A stretch of DNA of 23,897 bases from CAYVQE01 sp964633205. Its GTDB lineage: Bacteria > Myxococcota > B64-G9. Under the pieces are notes generated by a model. It was not told the origin of the DNA, made no database searches, and worked only from the letters and a program-made list of their open reading frames with translations. The stretch lies in assembly GCA_964633205.1 (NCBI GenBank), contig CAZWFN010000101.1, forward strand, positions 1-23,897, read 5' to 3'. The translations under genes and the position numbers were made by a program. Positions 1 through 6,385 of the stretch are shown here, one piece after another (position 1 is the stretch's first letter; each line of letters opens with the position of its first letter).

Positions 1-12
1 TTCGGCGGCTCG

Positions 13-45
13 ACCTCCCCCCGCGCGTGCCGCGCGGGGGGAGGT
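13..45. repeat. Perfect 15-bp inverted repeat (hairpin), possible terminator
   Basis: The left arm ACCTCCCCCCGCGCG (13-27) is the exact reverse complement of 31-45, with a three-base TGC loop. The stem is nearly all G:C, so it would be very stable as RNA or extruded DNA. Neither side has a T-tract, so it is not a canonical intrinsic terminator. It lies beyond the 3' end of the minus-strand lipoprotein gene and the 194-bp repeat, where it could stop or stabilise a minus-strand transcript. The structure is certain; the role is inferred. Confidence 0.75.
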
Positions 46-128
46 GACTGTTGGCCGGCCGCCCAGCTCAATCAGCAACCTCTACAGCGCGGATCGCTCT
101 GAAGCCAGGATCTCCCAGCACGATCTGA
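46..128. other. Intergenic stretch without recognisable content
   Basis: This stretch lies between the GC hairpin and the 194-bp repeat. I see no convincing reading frame, promoter or RNA gene in it. A short open frame running 44-235 crosses the repeat, has no ribosome-binding site and resembles nothing I know. Confidence 0.5.
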
Positions 129-322
129 CTGATTTCCCGGATCGGTCGCGAGGTCAAGGAAGGACGGCGGATTCAAGCGGAGTCGTAGTCAACTACGTCG
201 CCCCTGGCGGGACCGCAAAAACCGCGGAGCATTGAATCCGCCGGCCTGACGGCGAAGCCGGGCCTGCGAGCTTTGCGAGCGGTTCTCGGTCCGCAGAGAT
301 CGCGGCAGAGGCGGGAAATCAG
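129..322 (-). repeat. 194-bp structured repeat element, copy 1
   Basis: Read on the minus strand, the element begins CTGATTTCCC and ends GGGAAATCAG, a terminal inverted repeat. The second copy is at 6075-6268, also 194 bp and inverted relative to this one; hand alignment shows about 17 differences. The internal arms at 245-232 and 176-163 form a 13/14-bp stem (one C/T mismatch). Its sequence differs from that of copy 2, but pairing is kept. Small hairpins lie inside the stem, including CGTAGT/ACTACG around 185-198. The stop codon of the upstream lipoprotein gene (321-319) lies within the terminal repeat. No open frame is shared between the copies. It could be a structured RNA or 3'-UTR element, a REP/BIME-like repeat, or a non-autonomous mobile element. 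I see no clear target-site duplication. Confidence 0.9.
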
Positions 323-1131
323 GGGCAGCCGGAGCCTTCCAGGACCAGCAGCCCGAAATCGTTGTCATCCGGGTGGGAGACCTCCAGGGTGGCCTCGAAG
401 CTGTAGCCCACCGACAGATCCGACTCGCAGATCGCCTCCAGCACCACATCCCAGCTCTCCAGGGCGAAGTCGGTGATCTGGATCGGGGCCTCGTCGCAGT
501 AGGGGATCTGGTCCGGGGCGTACTCCAGGTCACCCTGCATGTCGTAGATGGCCACGTCCACCCGGCCCACCCCGGCGGCGGCGCAGTCGACCTCGTCAGC
601 GCCGAAGGCCCAGTCGAAGCTGATGTGGCCGTCGGCCAGCGGCTGCAGCACCACCGTGCCCAGCACCGCGTCGTTGCCCTGCAGGTCGACGATCTCGGTG
701 GCGCTGTACCAGACCTCGCCGCCGGCGCCCAGGCCGGTCAGCTCCAGGTCGTAGCTGCCGTCCTCGACGTCGGTGATGATCACCCCGCCGGCGCTGCAGT
801 CGAGCTCGTCGTCCAGCAAGGAATCGGCCCCGTCGAACAGCTGCACCCGCACCGTCTCCACGTAGGCGTCGACACAGTCGCGCACGCCGGGCCCGAAGGC
901 CCAGTCCAGGTCGATCTCGTTGCCGGCGGGCACGCAGTGCAGCGGGCCGTCGTTCTCGTAGCCCGCATCGCAGGCGCACTCGGCCTCGCCGCCCACCTCC
1001 AGGCAGGTGCCGTGGCCGTCACAGCTGATGCCCTCGCAGGGGTCGCCGTCGCCCGACGAGATGATACAGCCGCTGGCCAGCAGCCCGGCCAGCAGCAAAC
1101 CCAGCGGCAGCCCAATCCAATGCGATTTCAT
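319..1131 (-). CDS. EGF-like secreted lipoprotein with two internal repeats
   Basis: This is a 270-residue predicted lipoprotein. Residues 1-21 are a type II signal peptide with lipobox ASGC (Cys22). An EGF-like module follows, with six cysteines (32, 37, 43, 52, 54, 66) and a GHGTC-type spacing. The rest holds two related segments of about 65 residues, each starting around an F/L-DWAFG motif (residues 75-80 and 172-177) and followed by a DC pair, suggesting an internal duplication. The start is supported by GGAGGAGGAAAG a few bases upstream. The stop codon falls inside the terminal inverted repeat of the 194-bp element, so the present C-terminus (GSGCP) may have been set by that element. It sits 187 bp downstream of the Ig-repeat lipoprotein gene on the same strand. 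Function is unknown; a surface or periplasmic binding role is only an inference. Confidence 0.85.
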   Translation of the reverse strand: MKSHWIGLPLGLLLAGLLASGCIISSGDGDPCEGISCDGHGTCLEVGGEAECACDAGYENDGPLHCVPAGNEIDLDWAFGPGVRDCVDAYVETVRVQLFDGADSLLDDELDCSAGGVIITDVEDGSYDLELTGLGAGGEVWYSATEIVDLQGNDAVLGTVVLQPLADGHISFDWAFGADEVDCAAAGVGRVDVAIYDMQGDLEYAPDQIPYCDEAPIQITDFALESWDVVLEAICESDLSVGYSFEATLEVSHPDDNDFGLLVLEGSGCP

Positions 1132-1318
1132 GGCTTTCCTCCTCCAATGCGCGATCCGCCGCCGAGGCCGATCGCGGGCCCTTCCGGTTCCAGTTGCCCC
1201 GGCCGCCGAATAATCCGCGGGCCGGAGCGCGTCACGGGTCGCCGGTTAGACGCAGCCGCGCCCCATTCATTCGCCGCCTGACGGTCGCTTTGCCGCGGAA
1301 CCAGCCACCGGCCCGCTC

Positions 1319-3814
1319 TCAGGGCAAGAACTGACCGCTGACCGAGTCGTTGTAATCCACCCGGGCTCCACCATCCCCGGTCTCGTCGTAGCTGCAGTCC
1401 ATGGTGACCGAGCCGGCCGGGTTCTCGGGGTCCATCGGGTTGTCGTTGGCCGACTTGATCTCCACGCTGCCGGCGAACCCGCCGCTGCCCCAATCGCCGA
1501 TCACCGGCACCTTGTAGCAGACCGGATCGGCGGCGGTGCAGGGACCCTGGGCAACCGGATCGTTGACCGATGTGTAGGAGATGGGGGTGCCCAGGGCGTC
1601 CGGGGCGTCGAAGGGATCGGCCGGCTGTACGTTGAGGATCTCACCCGGGCCCTCGATGCCGAAGTTGCAGCTCAGGGTCTCGTTGAGCGGGTTGAGGTTG
1701 AAGTCCTTGACGGCCCAGGTCATCACCTCGGTGTCATTGGCCTGCCAGCTGAGCGAGAACGAGTTCGGGCACAGGCCGCTGTAGCGGTGGTCTTCGCCGC
1801 AGCGCGGCCCTGGTGCGTGGTGGTCCGTCCAGACCACCCAGTAAGGGCGCCAGATCTGCGTATCTCCATCCCATTGACCGTTGGGTCCATCCCATTGCCC
1901 GTTACCGTTGAGATCGATGAGCTGCTTGTCACCGGGGCTCCAGACGCCGTTGTCGTCCGTATCGATAAAGGGCTCGCCGAGGTCTACGAACTGCTCACCC
2001 TCGTCGTACTCCCCGTTGCCGTTGACGTCGTCGAACCACTCCTCGCCCGTGGTGTAGGCGATCAGGGTGACCAAGCCATCGCGCGGATTGCGGGTATAGG
2101 CACCATCGATGATGAACGGCTCCCCGGCTGCCGGATCGACATCCACCGGCCGCGGCTCCCCGGTGGTGATGGCCACGGTCGCGCTGCCCATGTCGTCGCC
2201 GCTGTCCGAGGTGACGGCGCTGCCCTCGATGCTGCCGGCTTCGGTCCGGAACAAGACGTTGGTGGCGAACCCTATCTTGTTCGAGTAGCGGTCCGCCAAT
2301 CTGACGGTACACTCGGTATTGATACCGTTTTCGATGAAACCGCCGACATTGCGCACCTCACAGGAGAAGGAGAATTGACCGGCATTCGGCTTGGCCCCCA
2401 CGATGGCCAGCGCCGGCGACTCCGCCGACAACTGGACCGAGCCGACCTGGGCGGTGGCGGTGACCGTGGCGCTGGTTGCCGTGCGGCCCGACTTCAGGGT
2501 AGTAGAGACCCGGCCGTCGGCGCCGGTGCGCGCCTGCTGCGGCTCCAGGGTGACCTCGGGCGCGCTGGTGGTGAAGCCGACCATCACGTTGGGGAAGGGC
2601 TGATCGTTGGTGTCCTTGACCGCGAAGGTGACCAGGCTGGTCTCGTTGCGGCCGGAGCCGCGCACGCCCAGCTTCTCGTTGCTGGCCGAGACGAACTCGA
2701 CGAAGCCGACCTGGCGCACGTTGATCTGGATCTCGCGCCGGGCGGTGCGATCGTTGATGTAGACCGAGGCCACGATGGTGGCGATGCCGCCATCGGTGCC
2801 GCCCTCGAAGGTGACGTAGGCCCGGCCGTCGGCGTCGGTGTCCACGTCGGCCATGTCGTAGGGCGCCGACTGGGCCTCGGTGAAGGTGCCGCGGTCGGTG
2901 GTGAAGCTGACGGTCTGGCCGGCGCCGGCGCGGGTGCCGTCGGGCAGGAAGACCTCGGCGGTCAGGTCGACCGTGCTGTCGCCGTCGGCCAGGATCTCGT
3001 TGGCCGAGGCCGACAGGGTGATCGAGGGGTCCTCGCCGCCGACCAGAAAGGGCACGTCGATGCTGTTGTTCTTCTCGCTGCGCAGCGGATCGTCGCAGGT
3101 GAACGAGGCCGACACCGTGGCCACGTCGGTCTGGTCGAGGTTCTCCGAGCGCAGCACCGCGCTGGCGCTGCCGTCGGACACCTCGGCGGTGACCTGGCTG
3201 TCGCCGGCGGTGAAGCTGCCCAGGTTGGTGGTGAAGGTCACCTCGGTGCCGTCGGGCATGGCCACGCCTTCATAGGAGATCAAGCTGGCCGTGACCTGGG
3301 TGGTCGAGGCGCCGTCGGCCGTGATGCTGCCCGGGTCGGCGCTCAGCCGGATGGCGCAGCGCTCGCTGGGCGCCGAGGTGAAGGCCACCTCCACCGGCAG
3401 ACTGGCCATCATCTCCTCGTCCACCACGGCCGTGGCGGTCAGCTGGGCCGTGCCCGCCACCGAGCTGGTCAGCACGGCCTGGGCCCCCATATCGGACATG
3501 ATGGCGCTGGTGCTGGTCTCGCCGTTGGCGAACCGGCCCACCGCCGCGTCGTCGTCCTCCGGGTTCTCGGCCTCCTGGCCGGACAACTGCAGGGTGACCT
3601 GGGTGCCGGCCGCCAGCCGATTGCAGTCGGCGTCGAGGCCGGTGATCACCACCTTGATCTCTTCGTTGCCGTTGGCCTCGACCGAGTCGGGTCGGGCCGA
3701 GACGTGCAGCCCCGGTTGGCGGCCGTCGGTACAGCCTTCGCTGCCGCCGCATCCGGCACACAGCATGGCCGCGCCCACCAACCCCAGCGTCGCCAGTATC
3801 GCAGACTTGTTCAT
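1319..3814 (-). CDS. Large Ig/invasin-like (Big-type) lipoprotein with Ca-binding loops
   Basis: This is an 831-residue predicted exported protein. The N-terminus has a Lys, a hydrophobic core and CAGC (Cys22), an acceptable lipobox with Leu at -4. From about residue 35 to 480 there are several bacterial Ig-like (Big-1/invasin type) domains. Their repeated signatures are 'ADG-S-T' (around 166 and 286) and 'VSFTT/VTFTT...G-FT' (192-202, 302-312). Around residues 595-650 lie three Asp/Asn-rich loops (DVNGNGEYDEGE, DTDDNGVWSPGD, DLNGNGQWDG) resembling EF-hand or dockerin calcium loops. The C-terminal part is Cys-containing and unassigned. The frame stays open upstream to 4207, but the start at 3814 has a GAGGAG site and a signal peptide right after it. 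A TTGACA promoter lies just upstream. Such proteins are usually surface adhesins or structural proteins; that role is inferred from the fold only. Confidence 0.85.
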   Translation of the reverse strand: MNKSAILATLGLVGAAMLCAGCGGSEGCTDGRQPGLHVSARPDSVEANGNEEIKVVITGLDADCNRLAAGTQVTLQLSGQEAENPEDDDAAVGRFANGETSTSAIMSDMGAQAVLTSSVAGTAQLTATAVVDEEMMASLPVEVAFTSAPSERCAIRLSADPGSITADGASTTQVTASLISYEGVAMPDGTEVTFTTNLGSFTAGDSQVTAEVSDGSASAVLRSENLDQTDVATVSASFTCDDPLRSEKNNSIDVPFLVGGEDPSITLSASANEILADGDSTVDLTAEVFLPDGTRAGAGQTVSFTTDRGTFTEAQSAPYDMADVDTDADGRAYVTFEGGTDGGIATIVASVYINDRTARREIQINVRQVGFVEFVSASNEKLGVRGSGRNETSLVTFAVKDTNDQPFPNVMVGFTTSAPEVTLEPQQARTGADGRVSTTLKSGRTATSATVTATAQVGSVQLSAESPALAIVGAKPNAGQFSFSCEVRNVGGFIENGINTECTVRLADRYSNKIGFATNVLFRTEAGSIEGSAVTSDSGDDMGSATVAITTGEPRPVDVDPAAGEPFIIDGAYTRNPRDGLVTLIAYTTGEEWFDDVNGNGEYDEGEQFVDLGEPFIDTDDNGVWSPGDKQLIDLNGNGQWDGPNGQWDGDTQIWRPYWVVWTDHHAPGPRCGEDHRYSGLCPNSFSLSWQANDTEVMTWAVKDFNLNPLNETLSCNFGIEGPGEILNVQPADPFDAPDALGTPISYTSVNDPVAQGPCTAADPVCYKVPVIGDWGSGGFAGSVEIKSANDNPMDPENPAGSVTMDCSYDETGDGGARVDYNDSVSGQFLP

Positions 3815-3877
3815 GGATCCACTCCTCGCAAAGGCAGCGATCCCCATCGGCCGGGGATCGATCGATCGTGTCTTTCG

Positions 3878-3907
3878 ATATTCGCCTGGAAGCGCGATCC
3901 CTGTCAA
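3878..3907 (-). promoter_or_regulatory. Candidate sigma70-type promoter for the Ig-repeat lipoprotein gene
   Basis: On the minus strand, TTGACA (3907-3902) is followed after 18 bases by GAATAT (3883-3878). The predicted transcription start is about 57 bases before the ATG at 3814. It diverges from the tolQ promoter in the same intergenic region. Confidence 0.5.
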
Positions 3908-3984
3908 GCCGGCGCCCGCAAGCCGGAAAGAGGTTTCGGTCGCCCGAACGAGGGGTTGAGCCCGCACCCGGCCGGACGGGAATC

Positions 3985-4014
3985 TTGCCAGCCGGCCGGC
4001 CGTTGTGGTAGCTA
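3985..4014 (+). promoter_or_regulatory. Candidate sigma70-type promoter for tolQ
   Basis: TTGCCA (3985-3990) is followed after 18 bases by TAGCTA (4009-4014). The predicted transcript would start near 4021. This excludes the upstream in-frame start at 4005 and favours the ATG at 4056. Confidence 0.5.
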
Positions 4015-4055
4015 AGCGGGCGGAGCGCCCGGAGCCCGATCCCGCGGAGGAGACC

Positions 4056-4787
4056 ATGCTCGATGCGTTGTCCCAGGCGCTGCTCGCCCAACCGGGCGAC
4101 AGCTTCATGATCCGGCTCGTCAAGTGGCTCAACCCGCTGTTCGAGCCGGTGGTGATCGTGGTGTTGCTGATCCTGCTGGCCATGAGCGCCGCCTGCTGGG
4201 GGATCATCTACTACAAGTGGCGTTTCCTGAAGAAGGCCCAGGACCAGTCGCTGGAGTTCTTGGAGGTCTTCTGGAGCTCGAAGCGCCTCGACGCCATCTA
4301 CCAGTCGAGCGAGAAGCTGCTCAAGAGCCCCATCAGCCAGGTGTTCCGGGCCGGCTACGTGGAGCTGAGCAAGCTGAAGAAGACCCAGGCCGAGGGCGGC
4401 GGCGAGCGCATGGCCGACGCCATGGGCGGCATCGAGAACGTGGAACGCTCCCTGCGCCGGGCCTCGCTCAGCGAGCTGACCACCATGGAGAGCCTGGTGC
4501 CCTTTCTGGCCAGCACCGGCTCGGCCGCGCCCTTCATCGGCCTGTTCGGCACCGTGGTCGGCATCATGAAGGCCTTCGTCGAGATCCGGCCCGGCACCGC
4601 CACCCTGGATGCGGTCGGCCCCGGCATCTCGCACGCGCTGATCGCCACCGCGGTCGGGCTGTTCGCCGCCATCCCGGCGGTGATGGCCTACAACTACTTC
4701 GTGCGCCGGGTGCGCGTGCTCTACAACGAAATCGACAACTTCAGCTCGGACTTTCTCAATATCGTCAAGCGCCACTTCCTCAAGTGA
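4056..4787 (+). CDS. tolQ: TolQ/ExbB-family proton channel subunit
   Basis: This is a 243-residue inner-membrane protein of the MotA/TolQ/ExbB family. With TolR it forms the proton-driven motor that energises TolA/TonB-type proteins across the periplasm. It has the expected topology: TM1 at about 31-53, a large cytoplasmic loop, then TM2 (147-172) and TM3 (189-213). The family region 'GSAAPFIGLFGTVVGIM' (155-171) and 'ISHALIATAVGLFAAIPAV' (191-209) carry the conserved Gly/Thr/Pro positions. The frame is open from 4005, but the ATG at 4056 follows a strong GGAGGAG (4046-4052) and lies downstream of the predicted promoter. It heads a tolQ-tolR-tolA/tonB-like cluster, with tolB and pal following, which supports TolQ over ExbB or MotA. 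Confidence 0.93.
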   Translation: MLDALSQALLAQPGDSFMIRLVKWLNPLFEPVVIVVLLILLAMSAACWGIIYYKWRFLKKAQDQSLEFLEVFWSSKRLDAIYQSSEKLLKSPISQVFRAGYVELSKLKKTQAEGGGERMADAMGGIENVERSLRRASLSELTTMESLVPFLASTGSAAPFIGLFGTVVGIMKAFVEIRPGTATLDAVGPGISHALIATAVGLFAAIPAVMAYNYFVRRVRVLYNEIDNFSSDFLNIVKRHFLK

Positions 4788-4799
4788 CGGGAGCGAGCC

Positions 4800-5243
<444 letters not shown>

Positions 5244-5292
5244 GCCGCCCGGCGGCGCAGATCCCGCGGCCGGCCGGTGCGTCGGATCGGAC

Positions 5293-6048
5293 ATGACCGC
5301 GATGGACATCCGCGAGCAATACGCCTACCTCAAGCCGCAGCCCTTCGTCTGGCTGGCGGTGCTGGGCTCGGCCCTGCTGCACCTGGGACTGGTGGCCCTG
5401 GTGGTCGTCGGCGGTATCGTCGAGGAGACCCGCGATCCGGTGGAAAAGGAAGCCATCATCACCCGGCTGGTCAAGAAGGGCAAAAAGAAGCCCGAGCACC
5501 ATCTGCCCCACCGGGACAAGGCCCCGCCGCCGCCTGCGCCCGAGCCGCGGGCGGTGGCGCCCAGGCCGGAGGCCGAGCCCAAGCCCAAGCCGAAGCCCAA
5601 GCCGAAGCCCAAACCCGAGCCGCGGCGCCGGGACTACTCCGGCGCCATGAACAGCGCCTTCAGCAAGCTGGCCAAAGAGCGCGGCGAGACCGACTACGAG
5701 CAGCAAGGCGATCCGGAGGGGGTGGCCGACGGCGAGGCGTTGATCAAGCAAAAGGGCGACGCCTACCTGACCAAGGTCTACCAGGCGGTCAAGGCCAACT
5801 ACGAGGTGCCCGAGCTGATCCCGGCCAAGCAGCGGCTGTTCCTGCGGGCCGACGTGGTCATCCGCATCGGTGCCGGCGGCCAGCTCGAGGCGCTGGAGTT
5901 CAAGAACCGCTCCGACAACCCGCTCTACGATTCGGCGGTCGAGGGCGCCATCCGGCGGGCGGCGCCCTTTCCGCCGCCGCCCGAGGAGCTGGCCGATGCC
6001 TATTCCAGAGACGGCATCGAGATCCCCTTCCGCGCCGCGCGGCTCTGA
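5293..6048 (+). CDS. TolA/TonB-like energy transducer
   Basis: This 251-residue protein has the TonB/TolA layout: a short cytoplasmic N-terminus, one membrane helix (about 19-41), a Pro/Lys-rich spacer and a C-terminal TonB-type domain (about 150-250). The spacer includes a run of Lys-Pro dipeptides (95-110) coded by a 6-base repeat. The C-terminal domain has 'YLTKVYQAVKANYEVPE' and 'VVIRIGAGGQLEALEF', like the TonB C-terminal family. It would connect the TolQR motor to outer-membrane or Pal/TolB partners. Two in-frame ATGs (5293, 5302) are possible, and neither has a strong ribosome site. Its position after tolR suggests the TolA role, but the C-terminal domain looks more like TonB, so no symbol is given. 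The 194-bp repeat begins 27 bp after its stop. Confidence 0.85.
   Translation: MTAMDIREQYAYLKPQPFVWLAVLGSALLHLGLVALVVVGGIVEETRDPVEKEAIITRLVKKGKKKPEHHLPHRDKAPPPPAPEPRAVAPRPEAEPKPKPKPKPKPKPEPRRRDYSGAMNSAFSKLAKERGETDYEQQGDPEGVADGEALIKQKGDAYLTKVYQAVKANYEVPELIPAKQRLFLRADVVIRIGAGGQLEALEFKNRSDNPLYDSAVEGAIRRAAPFPPPPEELADAYSRDGIEIPFRAARL
5575..5622 (+). repeat. Lys-Pro coding microsatellite in the TonB-like gene
   Basis: A 6-base unit (aagccc/aagccg) repeats about seven times and codes for alternating Lys-Pro in the periplasmic spacer. Such repeats give a stiff extended rod in TonB proteins, and their number can change by slippage without breaking the frame. Confidence 0.8.
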
Positions 6049-6074
6049 AATACGGAGCTCTCAACACGAAGGCC

Positions 6075-6268
6075 CTGATTTCCCACCTCGGCCGCGATCT
6101 CTGCGGACCGAGAACCGCTCGCAAAGCTCGCAGGCCCGGCTTCGCCGTCAGCAAGGCGTTTTCGATGCTCCGCGGTTTTTGCGGTCCCGCCAGGGGCGAC
6201 GTAGATGACTACGACTCCGCTCGAAAACGCCTTGCTTCCTTGACCTCACGGCCGATCTGGGAAATCAG
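6075..6268 (+). repeat. 194-bp structured repeat element, copy 2
   Basis: This is the plus-strand copy of the element also found at 129-322 (minus). It begins CTGATTTCCC, ends GGGAAATCAG and has exactly the same length. Its internal arms CAAGGCGTTTTCGA (6152-6165) and TCGAAAACGCCTTG (6221-6234) pair perfectly over 14 bp, although the stem sequence differs from copy 1. The 55-base loop holds CCGC/GCGG (6170-6184), CGCC/GGCG (6188-6198) and CGTAG/CTACG (6200-6213) hairpins and is identical to copy 1 except at one base. Bases 6091-6151 (element positions 17-77) are identical to copy 1. It lies between the TonB-like gene and tolB, 27 bp after the former's stop and about 37 bp before the tolB promoter. 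The family is not recognised. Confidence 0.9.
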
Positions 6269-6305
6269 CCGTAAAGTGGTGGGAGATTCTGGGAAGGCGG
6301 GCGGC

Positions 6306-6333
6306 TTGACACCCCCAGCGCCCGTGCTAGTCT
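6306..6333 (+). promoter_or_regulatory. Candidate sigma70-type promoter for tolB-pal
   Basis: TTGACA (6306-6311), a 16-base spacer and TAGTCT (6328-6333) form a good promoter just downstream of the 194-bp repeat. It implies that tolB-pal can be transcribed separately from tolQR, as an internal promoter or because the repeat interrupts the operon. Confidence 0.55.
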
Positions 6334-6342
6334 CGACGGAAT

Positions 6343-6358
6343 CCGCCCCTCTGGGCGG
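6343..6358 (+). promoter_or_regulatory. Small hairpin in the tolB leader
   Basis: CCGCCC (6343-6348), a CTCT loop and GGGCGG (6353-6358) form a compact hairpin just after the predicted transcription start. It ends 27 bases before the tolB ATG and leaves the AAGGA ribosome site (6376-6380) free. It may protect the 5' end of the transcript; no ligand is suggested. Confidence 0.4.
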
Positions 6359-6385
6359 CAACGTACCGACGGAGCAAGGAATTTC

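Noticed and set aside
44..235. Short 63-residue plus-strand frame crossing repeat copy 1
   Set aside because: It has no ribosome site and no similarity to a known protein. The frame is not shared by copy 2, whose stem differs.
129..322. Interpreting the 194-bp element as an integron attC site, CRISPR repeat or IS insertion
   Set aside because: No attC core ends (RYYYAAC/GTTRRRY), no repeat-spacer pattern, no transposase frame and no clear target-site duplication at either copy. A MITE-like origin remains possible and is noted in the findings.
1787..4015. A 742-residue plus-strand open frame opposite the Ig-repeat lipoprotein gene
   Set aside because: Same GC-shadow pattern; the minus-strand frame has a signal peptide, recognisable domains, a ribosome site and a promoter.
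6339..6347. Nine-base match GAATCCGCC between the tolB leader and the variable stem of repeat copy 1
   Set aside because: A nine-base match is not improbable in 24 kb of GC-rich DNA, and here it overlaps the leader hairpin. It is worth remembering only if the stems prove to pair with other RNAs.
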